This document shows positions 35,519-47,000 of a DNA stretch of 64,000 nt, piece after piece; position 1 is the stretch's first letter; each line of letters begins with the position of its first letter. This DNA is from Bimuria novae-zelandiae CBS 107.79 (taxonomy: Eukaryota > Ascomycota > Dothideomycetes > Pleosporales > Didymosphaeriaceae): assembly GCA_010015655.1 (NCBI GenBank), contig ML976685.1:683942-747941 (forward strand), read 5' to 3'. The notes beneath the pieces were generated by a model. The model worked only from the letters and a program-made list of their open reading frames with translations. It was not told the origin of the DNA and made no database searches. A program made the translations under genes and the position numbers.

Positions 35519-37370
35519 CTATTCAGCAGTCCAAATACCAGCACCCTTCACCGCCCACGCTTCCTTCTCGTCGGCGCTGTTTGTGGCTGGATCTTCTTCC
35601 TCTACGCGCTTCTCTCGCCACGACATTGCGACGGGGCGTTCTCCTGTCGTTCGTGCTTCTGGCAGCGGCGCGACACTCCTGTCCCAATACCGAACCTTAC
35701 CATCCCCATCAATACTCATATATGTTTCATTCCCATCCTCGTCCTGGGGTAATTCATAGAAGCTCGGCCTGATGTGTGCTGCTTCTACACCGCTCGGTCG
35801 CTTGAACACCTCCTTCACGTTCGTCAACGTCTCATAGACGACGGTTGTCCCTTCGGAGGTCGTCAGGTACAACAATCTTCCTTCATCCATCCAAGTTACC
35901 TTCATGTTAGACATCGTTCGAGGCGCATGCTCGGCATCGTCCGCAACCCAGCGCTGCACCAACGCGCCCTCAGAGTCATCGAAAAATGGTCGTCACACAT
36001 ACACCTTTTGATGTACACATAGCGCAATTTGTTGTTCCTTCGGATGCCACGCAAGGCAGTTGCACGATCTTTCGATCTTCTCCGGAAAGGTCGTTATGAG
36101 ATTCCCGTCACTCACTGTATGAACTGCGACCTCCTTTCCAAGATTGGAGCTCCAAACAATGTACTTCGAGTCGGACGAAAACGAACTAGCATAGCTCTGC
36201 CCGCCCGAGTTTGTGGTGGACCATTCCAATCCGCCGGTTTGGCTAGAATACATGCGCAGTGTGCCATCCCAGGATACAGAGGCGATGTGCTGCTCGTCAG
36301 GACTGAAGCCCGCCCACACCACACGGTCAGTGTGGCCTCTCAAACGATGAACTTCCCGCCCAGTATCCGTATTATACATGACAACGTGTGGAAGAGCATC
36401 CGGCTCGCGCATCCCGCGCTGAGTACTCTCGTTCTTGGAAAGGTACAACAATAAACTTCCATCACTGTTGAAAGGTACTGCGGGGAGGCTGGCGTTCTGG
36501 AAGACTGTATTATGCCGCCTGCGATGCTCTGCAGACGCCTTGTTCAAAGCCTGAACAAAGTCAGTGTGAAGGTTGGAATCTGCCACAAAACCCTGAGACC
36601 ATTCGTGCTCTGATTCGAGGAGAGGTGCAATCACTTCTATAGCCTTCGTGGCGATTGCCGAAGGGTCAATGGGCTCTTCCTCATCCATCAGTCGACCATT
36701 GTGATCTAGCTCCCATAGTATGAGTTGATTCTCTGGCATACCGCGCGCCTCGCCGGTCGGTATGCTGCTGATGAGAGTATAACCCGGTCTTCCACTTATA
36801 TGCCGAGTCGCACTCGCCTCTTCCACTTCTTGGCCGCCGCCCTCTGCACGATATCTGAAGGAAACCGGACCGCAGCCGTCGAGCACTTGGCGAAGTTTCT
36901 TGGTCGCGACGTCGTAGATCAGGACGCGCTCGTTGGGAAACCTTGCCCCACTGATGGCCAGCAGCCTACTATCACAGCTGATAGCGGTATGGAAGCTATA
37001 GTAGGCGCGATTCTACCCAGGGTCAGACCACGTATCACATCGCGAACGGTTCGCAACGGCGTGACAACTAGCCTTTACTCCAGCATCGCTGGGTGAATCA
37101 TCGTCATCGCGATGAGTGATATCCTTCATGAAATCGAATCCATCCTTTTCGTTGCTCCATTCTTTCGGATGGTTGGGCGCATAGGAGGCTGAGATGCCCT
37201 CTGAGCGAAGTCCTGTGCAGGGTGCAATGGAAACTCGTAGCTCTGTAGAAAGTCTTTGCGGGAGTAACTAGTATAGATAGGCATTCTGTCTTGAACAGTG
37301 TGTGGATAGTTATGATCTGAGATGTGACGATGGCTTTCCCAGGAGGGTTGTTGCCTGCTGTCTGCATTGG
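35519..37370 (-). pseudogene. WD40-repeat protein gene with one in-frame stop
   Basis: The minus-strand coding runs from about 37242 to 35519. A 51-nt intron (37016-36966) joins DPG to LLAISGARFPNERVLIYD. WD40 blades are visible: ISCDSRLLAIS-type starts, LRGHTDRVVWAGFSPDEQH, IASVSWDGTLRMYSSQTG, YIVWSSNLGKEVAVHT, LAWHPKEQQIALCVHQKVYV. Directly after KVYV comes TGA (35995-35993), and the same frame then continues for 157 codons as RPFFDDSEGALVQRWVADD and two further blade-like parts. A Trp is expected where the TGA stands. Either the allele is disrupted or the base is an assembly error. The first exon or exons beyond 37242 are unresolved, with an ATG candidate at 37367. The partner and process are unknown. 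Confidence 0.65.
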
Positions 37371-38090
37371 GAAAGGAACGGCAGATGACGTACGAACACC
37401 CTAGATTGTTGATGCTTAATAGCTGCAGTTTAATGGCATTCTATTAATCTAAAGTTGCGATCTCATTTGTTACGCTTCAACTGTATCCAGTAGTCAGTAT
37501 CCCTTTGGAGGGGTAAATAGCAAGAGCTAATTCAAGCCTGTTACGAGTTGCATCTAAACTTTCCCTGGATTTACACTGCTTTGTCTGGTTTCAATCCAAA
37601 GAAGGCGATTATTAGACAAGGGCAACGGAAGAAATAGAACGGCTTCACCAGTGATCCCGTTGTCCAAGCATCGGCCATTTAGAATACTCTTTCGCTGATA
37701 GTACAGAGCTGAGCTCTAATATTGCGTACGTTATCCTCCCAACCAGCGGCCGGTGCGAAATTTTTCAATCCCATGTTGCTTGTCGTAAGTGTAGTAACAC
37801 GGGACGCACCTGTTCCTGCCAGTGCAACACAAAGATCCCATTGAATTTAGTTACTTGCTTACTGTTTCGCTAGAGTACCATATGCAATTGCCAAACTGTT
37901 CGATTACTTTTACCTAAGCTTCGTTAGAGAATTATGCAAGTGAGAGTGCAATGGGGCTTCAGCGTGGTCAGGTGTGGGACCAAAGATCGCCGGTGACGCG
38001 CCTTCCAATTCATGTGTACATCCAAATATAGTTAGCTCGATTTAAGCGAAAACGAAAGCCGCGAGGGCAACCACGGCCGCTTCCTCGCTC
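37371..38090. other. intergenic, no gene recognised
   Basis: This lies between the divergent WD40 gene and the split F-box-like gene. No repeat or RNA gene was recognised. Confidence 0.45.
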
Positions 38091-41000
38091 TTGTCATTGA
38101 CAAACTCTCTAACTGTGACAGGAAATACCGCAGGAGATTGTCCCCTACTCCGGCTACCTAGAGGTAAGAAGCTGTTTGCACATTTCAAGTTGGTAGCTAC
38201 TACCGTGCCTGGGCAGACGATGCGCGTCGTCAGACGATGCGCACCCCACTACAATCGCTTAGCTAGTAACATAAGGCTACTAGGCCACCTATAATTAATA
38301 TTATTACGAGATTTCCTAGAGTTAAGGTTTCCTAGGTCTATAAATAATTACTATTAAACTAGATTATAAATATTAACTTAGTATTTAGACGATACGGCCT
38401 TTGCGTGTTAATAAGATAGGTATAGTAAATAAAGCCTTATTAATATCTATAGCCTTACACTAAACCTATTTAGTCTCAATAAATTTATTAAAAGATTTTA
38501 AGGCTTTTATACTACCTTTTTAAAATAATTTAAAATAATTTTAGTCCTACCTTTATGTCTTACAGGCCTATTAATTAAGATATTATTTTATAGCCTTATT
38601 AGCCTTTTACTTTACGCACGTATTATTAATAATTACTTAAATAATATGCCTCTCTATTAGGATCTGAGATCTAGGGAAGGCCGTGCCGGTTTTGTGCCCA
38701 ACTCCTCATGTCATTCGCTAGAAATGACTGGTCATTTGCGACTACGTGTTAAGGTCCTAAAGGGGTAGCTAGTCCCTAAGGGGCTAAGGTTAGTTCTTAG
38801 GTAGGAATACTATAGTAGGATAAGAGAGGGTTGTAGTAATAGCTTGCGCTTGTCACTAGGGCGTTAGTATCGAAGGTGTGTACAGCACAATTAAATCAAC
38901 AAGGTTACTTATTTAGATCCAAACGATAGATTAATAAACAGGTTAAACACGAGTATGAAAGTTCATCCTCGCGTTCCTATATACTTAGGGAATTCTACCC
39001 TTACATTGAAGGTTGCCATCACTGATGGTTCTGCTATTAATGATGGTTGTGCCATCACTGATGGTGTTGCTTGGCGTGATGGTAATTACGTGACCTTGGT
39101 AGTGCAGTCCCACCGATGGTTACCCCGCGGCTGCCACCGTTGGTCCTTGACACTTGTAGGTCGCTCGGATCCTAACACTACGCCGTATGGCGCTAAGTCA
39201 CGTGACTGCTCTCCGGAGAGCGCTCGCTTAAGAGCGCTCGCCAACGAGTAGGAATAAACTAAGTATATAGGAACGCAAGTATAAGCTCTTATATTTATAT
39301 TTAATCTATTTACTAATCTATCGTTTAGATTTAACTTAGGCTCTTATTAATTTAATTATGCTATATACACCTTTAATACTAACGTCCTATTAATACGCGC
39401 GAGCTATTAATACCTCCTTACCTGCCTTATAGTACTCTTGCCCAAGAACCAACCCTTACCCCTTTGGGACCAGCTATCCTAAAGGGCTTAACACTCTCCT
39501 AGAGTTGTAACGATAGCACGTAATAGGAAAAGGGATACGTGACTACTTGCTTATAAAAGCTAGGATTAAAATTGTCAGATTTGATAGTGTTCTGTCACTT
39601 TGAGCTAATGCAATGATAAGAATTGATAGTTATGATAATTAATTAATAATGTTCGTGTTGTGTCTTGTTCGTGTTCTGTTAGACTACTACCGAAGTCTTC
39701 TTTTCTTGGCGTAGGATTGCCTAGCCACCTTTACACTTTGAGTTTAGTGCAAAGTGCTATATAATCGGACACACCCCCTTAGCTTAGGCTTATCCTTAAG
39801 CTAGAGACTATCTGTCGGTGATCTAACAGTATTATCCTTTATAGTTTAATTTTAAAAGCCTCTATTCTCTGCTCTAGCTCGAGTAGGTCGACCTCTACGT
39901 TTATAATCTTATCCTTAATTTCTGCAAGTCCTAATTTATTTAAAAAGTTACTCTACTTATTAGCTAGCAGGGCCTTCGTAAGCCTATCTACAACCATGTC
40001 CTCTAAGCGTTAATAGTCCACCTTAATTGTCTTTAATACGACCTCTTGTCTCAGCCAGTAATTATAGATATCCACATAACAGAGCTTAGTCTGCAGCTTA
40101 GCGATCTCTTTAGTAATAAGCCAGATTGTTTGCTAGTTATTGTAATTAATTATAATAAGAGAATTACTAAGGTTAATCTTTAGCTCCTTTAATAATCGTG
40201 AGATAAACAAAGCTTCTTTAGCCACCTGTAAAAGAGCTAGTAATTTGGCCTCTATAGTTAATGTAGTAACTGTATCTTGCTTATTTGCTTTCCATGCAAT
40301 TAAGCCACTAAATAACTTAATAATGTATCCTTGTGAGCTCTTGTGGTCGAGCGTATTATCGGCGAAAGAAGCGTCACTTGCTACCTCTAAAGTATCTACA
40401 CCCCTAAGCTAAAGACCTAGTGATCTGGTATCCGTAAGATAGAGGAGAACTCGGTTAGTAGCGGCTTAGTGCTCTTTGCTTAGGTTTAATAGAAATTATA
40501 AAAGTTAAGAGCTTACAAAGGTAATATTTAGTCGTGTAGTTACTGCAGCGTAGAGGATAGATCCTATCTTACGCTAATATCGATTGACTTTAGCCTTACT
40601 AGCGAGCCTGGTTCGAGGAAGTAGTTTAACTGCTACTATAGGTGTTTCGTGCTGTATCTTATGTTACTTAATAAGGCGCGAGATCTTGTCAATGTATAAG
40701 GCCTATAAAAGCTAGATCTTTCTATTTAGGCGGTCTCTAATAACTTTAACTCTTAGAAACTATTATAGGTCGTTACCACTAGTAAGTGTAAATTTAGTGC
40801 TTATTTTTACTAGAGCAGCTTTAGCAGCTTACTATTATAACTTATCGTAAGCAATAATAAGGTTATCTACATAGAAGAAGATAATAATACTATCCTTAAT
40901 AAGATAGCATGGCTCGTGGGGTACTGTTTTAAAACCTATATTACGAAGCGTTAATGTGAACTCTCTCTGCTAAAGTAGTAGAGATATGCGCAGTCCGTAG

Positions 41001-44000
41001 AGTGCTTTGTGTAGGTGGAGGACTGTGCCTGCTCGCGAGTAGCCACAGGGCATTCTTATGTAGATTTCTCTATCTAGCTTTGCGTGGACAAAAGCGTTAG
41101 TAACGTCGTGTTAGATAAGCTCTAGGTCAAACCAAGCTGTAATCGCTATAAGCATGTAAAATAATTATTTTACTAGTATTATAGCGTAGGTTTCTTGCGA
41201 AGTAAAGTACTATTATTAGTTACTTCTTACGACTAGTCGTGTCTTGCACTTTTGTAGTCAATAGTGTTTATCAAACTTATAGGTATATACCTATATGTAG
41301 TCGAGGATTTAGTGGCCTGCTGCTTTTACTAGAGTGGCTGCAACCTCACTCTAGGATTTTATTTCCTTGTGGCTCTATAGATAGGATCGCTCGGCTTCCT
41401 TCTATATATCGTAGAGAGGGTGGTCCTCGAGCTTATTTTAGCATGTAGGTGGCTCTAGTAGCACGCTCCGATGCGGCTTCTTACCTACTATAATTATACG
41501 TCAAAGCTAGGCCTTATTAAGAACCTTACTATTATATTTACTAGCGCTGCTAGCTTTAGTGCCTGCTATAAAAGTAGTAATCTATAGGCTTATTTATAAT
41601 TATACTACTTGTGTTTTATAAGGTAGTTTAGGTTGTTTATCTCCTATTATTAACTAGGCAAGGAGTGTAACTAGTAGTAGAGTTAATAGAGGCATTAGGT
41701 ATTCGTAGCTAAATTTCTTACTTTGCCTATAGCCTGAGGTCTCCTTGTCCCCTTCCTTATACGATGTGTTGGTGATTGTTTTATCCTTATAAAAGGACTC
41801 TGTCTTTAGGTTTTGCTAAGGTAAGGGAGGTAGCTCCACTAATCACACCTAAGCTGCGATTTCTTCTAAGGTGCTATATATAAGGTTGTCTATTAGGTCT
41901 TTAGTCTTGCCTAAGAATACTAAGTCCTTATTAAAAATTACATCGCGGGTGCTGATAACCTTTGCAAGTAATAGGATCTAGATTCTTTAAATATTAGTTA
42001 ATTAGTAGCTAATAAGGTAGCTAATCTATGCCTTAGGGTTAAGCCTTTAGAGCTTACTCTTACCGCGTTTTGTATTGTCAGTTATGGTAAAAGCTTTACA
42101 GCCATATGCTTTTAGGTAAGCTTAATTAGGTTTTCGTGGCTAGGTGATAAAGCTATTTTAAGAGGCTACTATTATAAAGAACACTTCGTATGGTAATTGC
42201 TAGTAATTACCGTAGTTTAGAGTTTAATTATAGAGGTAGATAGTAGCTTAGGTAATTTTAGGCTATATTTATTAAGGTAGGGTAGAGTTAAGTCGCATCG
42301 CGCGCGCTTTTTCCTTAATAACACCCCTTAAGTGTTTAGCTCCTCTATTTTATGCTTAAGTATTAGGTACTAAAGGCTTAATTCTAATACCTTGTGCCAA
42401 GCACTACCTTTCTACTTTAGCTTTAATAGAGAAGATTTTGTTATCCGATTTAATAACCTTAATAGTGACGTTAAATTGTACTTTTATAAATTATATAAAG
42501 CTATTAAGTAGCTTAATAATTAATCGTGCTAGGCGATTGTCTTTGAAGTAGAAGTCCTACATAAAGCTAGAGAATTAATTAGTGACTAGCATTTAACTTT
42601 TCTCTTTTATAGAACTATTAGTTTCAAAATCGTGGAAATCGATGGCTACCCTTTCGCCAGGGCCTTTTATTAGATTCCTTAGTTATTAGCGTATTTATTA
42701 CTTAAGTTTAGCTCTTCTACAGGCATCGCATTTGGCTATAGTAAGCCCTTTTATTCTTACCCCCTAAGATTGCTAAACAAGGTGTTCAAGGGCTTAAGGG
42801 CCTGGATGACCTAGTTGTCTATGCCAGGTTAAGGCATCTGCCTTCTTTGGCCTTCTGGTGTGGGTGTTGGTTTTGTGCGCTATGTGGGCAGCTGGTACAC
42901 TATTAACAACCATGCAGCGTAATGGGGCGGATCTGTACTTAAGCACCTATTGTCTATATAGCTCCTAAAGCTCTGCTAGCGTTATATTATCTCTTCTCTT
43001 TAGAGTTGTGGGGTCCGCTTTTGTGTCCCACCAAAGGCCTTGCTTGCGGAGTAATTGGAACGACACTAGGTTGCAAAGTAGATTAGGATAATAGGCCACA
43101 TTGTCTAGTCGTATTATTCGGTTGCCACTTGCACTCCGTATGTTAAGGTAAACGCTCCTATATCCTTTAATCTATACTTATGTATTACTAGCCTATATAA
43201 AGTCTCTAGGCGACGGTGGCCTATACAAGACAAAGCAATCGATATTGTTAAAGATATGGCAAGTTGTGCCTAAATCGAGGATAGCTAAGTATCGTAATAG
43301 GTACGTGTTTAGATTAGTATGGAAGGATGCTGCATTAAAGCTTGCTAGGATTTTAGTAATCTTTTGTCTATCTAGTTACTTATCGTTAGCCTTAGTGATT
43401 CGCGTTAGAGTAGGAGTGTGTAATAGTTTAATTCTTAGTATTTAAGATTTTAGTCTCTTAAGAGCTCTTAAGGCTTTTTACAGCTCTAAGTTATGCTCTA
43501 ACCTAAATTAGATTAGCTTTACTATAAAAGGCTTTGGCTTAAACTATTTAGGTTGTTTCTCTAGGAATGCATAAAAGCAATCTCTTAGAGCATAACGCTA
43601 ATTATAAGCAAGGTAGTATTTGCTACTAGCTATTGCTAGCTCGTAATCGCTCGTGGCAGACCGCTTAGTTCTAGTACTAAGACTATTATTTCGTTGTTTA
43701 AGGGGTCTTCCCCTTAGTTTAAATAATGCTGCTTTATCTACAAGAGAGGCGTCCCTCTTTATGGCCTAGGTGGATTCACCACCTTTAGCGAGAAATGACT
43801 CTGTAGTAGTAAAAGCGCCTTTTTATTTGCCCTTATTTAGGTGTTAGAGATTTATATAGTCTTAGAAGAGTCTTATTATGCCTTCCCTAGAGACGGACGG
43901 GTCCTTTCTCTAGGTTAACTAAAAATTTGTAATCTATTAAGAGGTAATATAATTAACTACCTTTATAAAGTCTTCTTTAACTACGCTTAGCTACTAAAGC

Positions 44001-47000
44001 TCTCCTACCTCTTAGGTTTCTACTTTAGTGGCCGCGTAATTATACTTATTTAGCTATATATGCCAGGTAGCTACGCTTCTTATAGGCTTAATCGCCTTAT
44101 AATATTAGGTCCTTGCCTGCATTTGCTTATGCTCTAGGTCAATACTAACTCTAGCTATAAGATTACTAATCTATTGCTTAATTAATAGCTCTGGTAAACA
44201 GCAATTCTTTTGTAGGTGGGCTAAAACTATTAATTATAGGTAGATAACTACCTTATTAATATTTGCCCTCTCCTCTTTGTATTCGCAATCGTTTATCTTA
44301 TAGTCTTCTAGGAGTATCTTATAGATATTAATATTGTCCTTATATGCCTTTATGCCTTGCGTTAATAGTTGCGATAGGTGTATTAGCGGGGTGTTCAGGT
44401 TTGTAGTTACATAAGCTTATAATGCTTAGTAGAGGCTAATAGCGGGAGGCTTTAGCATAACGGGTTTCGTTTTCGGATTAATAGGTAAGTCTAGATTAAT
44501 AATTTTTTAGATATTAAGTGGCTTGCATCGCATTTTGAGTTATTATAGCTACATAGTAAAGTTATTATTATTAGTTAGGATAACTATAGCGTCTCTAAGG
44601 GTAGATTACGCCATTACAACCGGTCGTATTAAGGTAGTAAGACTCTTAATTATTAGATTTAATAGTGTTCTGTCACTTTAAGCTAATGCAATAATAAGAA
44701 TTAATAGTTATAATAATTAATTAATAATGTTCGTGTTATGTCTTATTCGTGTTCTGTTAGACTGCTACCGAAGTCTTCTTTTCTTGGCGTAGGATTGCCC
44801 AGCCACCTTTACACTTTGAGTTTAGTGCAAAGTGCCATGTAATCGGACAAAAATACTAGTTCTAACACTACTTATATATATATATTATACTATACAAGAA
44901 TACACCAGCTTTAGTATTCTTGTGCGTACCTTTTGGTATAAGTGGGGAAGTCACTGTTAAGATCTAAACATGTATGGAACAAGGAGGGCCAACGGGCCTC
45001 TAGTGGGGGTGACACTCGGCGGGGTCGCGTAACCGAGGTCACGTGACAACACCATCCAGCCAAGACTCACCAGCCATGGATGGCGATACCGTCCATGGAT
45101 AGCAACGGTATCTTGGATGGTATGAATTCCTTATGTATATAACGGAACACAAATACCTTTATAGTATATGTGTTCAACCTGTTTATCAATCTATCGTTTG
45201 GATCTGAATAAGCAACCTTGTTGATTTAATTGTACTATACCCACCTTTAATACTAACGCCTTAGTGACAAGCGCAAGCTATTACTACGATCCTCTCTTGT
45301 CCTACTATAGTATTCCTACCCGAGAACCAACCTTAGCCCCTTAGGGACCAGCTACCCCTTTGGGATCTTAACAGTCACATAGTATTGACTTAGTAAACAG
45401 GACGCTTACCTCATTATAAGTAGGCTTTGTAAATGGGTTGGATCGCAAGGGCCACAGTTGGGTCTGACTAAGCAGAACACAAAAAATTCTAAACTTAAAC
45501 TCTCTATAACTTTATAAATATAGTCGCTATACTTATGCAATTTTAATATAAGGTCTATATTTTTATTATTAATAATATATTTTATTTTTAGAGAGTTACA
45601 TAGTATATCTAGTTGTTAATTCAAAAAAAAAGAGGTAAAATACTATTAAATAAGTAACCTCTCTCTAAAAAAAAAAAAATATGAATTTTTTTTTGTTATT
45701 ATTACAAAAGGCTTACTAGCTCCTTGCTAGAGCTTACTACGCTAGCTAGTTAAGCCAAGTAGCTGAATAGCTAAGTAGCTAAGTAGTTAAGTACGCGATT
45801 TCCTTAAATTTATAAATAGTTAGGCGTCTTAGTAAAACTTTCTCTCCTTAATAAACTTTATTTATAAGCTCCCTAATTATTATAACTATACGCTATAATT
45901 ATAAACCTAGTTATTTTATAATACTTTATAATATACTTACTTTATACTAATTAATAATTATAGTAATAAATTATTTTTTTCTTCTTATTATTTTTACGCT
46001 TACGTCCTAACGCTTATATCTTATAATAAAGCTAGACTATATAATACTACTATAAAGCTTTTAGTAAGTAATTAACTTATAAATTATAACTTATTCTTAT
46101 CTTAGTAAACGTAGCTTAAGTACCACGTAAAGGCTTAAGGGATATAAAGTTATATTAACCCTAAGGCTCTAGAGCTACTAGACCTAAGTACTAGGGGCAA
46201 GTCCTATATATACTAGCTTAAGCGCTATAAGCTAGAGTCTACTATTTATAATTAGCTTATAATAAAGCTTTAGGCACTCTAAAACTAGATTTATACTATA
46301 ATTAATTAATAGAAGCTAAAACTTATAATACTATAGTTAAGTACGTAGTAGACGCTATAGGCACAAATTAAAAAATTTAAAAAATAATTTTTATCTTAGT
46401 AATAATAATTAGAAGGAGTAGGTATAATATATATATAAAGAAGTCACCCTACGCCCACAAAGTAGTATAATAATAAATATAACTAAATAGCTATTTAAAT
46501 AGAACTACGCACTAGCTAATGCTATACTTTTAAAAAAAATTAAAATAAAAATTATACTACTAATAAAGAATTTTTTACGTTTAGTATTATAATATAACTA
46601 TAAGTAAGCTTAAAAAGAGCTTAATAACCTATTATAATTAGGCGTAATAATAACTTTATTTTTAAAAGAATATGCTTACTAGCTCGCATAGCTTAGCTAA
46701 ATAACTAAGCCTATAAGTATATACGCTACCCTTAAAGGGCGTACTTTTAATATAAGCTACAAGTACTTATATAGAGTAAATAGCTAGTATTAATAAAAGC
46801 TTATAAAGTGTAACTGTCTTTAGTACACGCTTTAGAGAAAAACTTTTTATAAACTTTATTATAAGCCTATAAGTAAGAAGATTAGTAAGATTAAAAGCTA
46901 GATTTAAAGGATTAGTAAAAAATATATTATTAATTAAGCTTAATTATAAGGAATAGGTAGTAAACCCTCCTTTAGGTTTTTATAGGAAATATTAAAGTAC

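Larger units (their letters stand above)
39573..44849 (-). mobile_element. Ty1/copia LTR retrotransposon, full length but decayed
   Basis: Direct LTRs of 200 and 199 bp (39573-39772, 44651-44849) are flanked by the 5-bp duplication AAAAT (39568-39572, 44850-44854). The orientation is minus: a purine-rich AAGGGGGTG tract abuts the left (3') LTR on the minus strand. Read on that strand, the broken frame shows CDACRRAKLK of the integrase zinc finger (near 42725), GERVAIDFHDFETNS of the integrase core (near 42650) and IIIFFYVDNLIIAYD, the reverse transcriptase YVDD-type motif (near 40880). The order integrase before reverse transcriptase marks the copia type. TAG/TAA stops throughout follow the RIP pattern. 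Confidence 0.88.
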
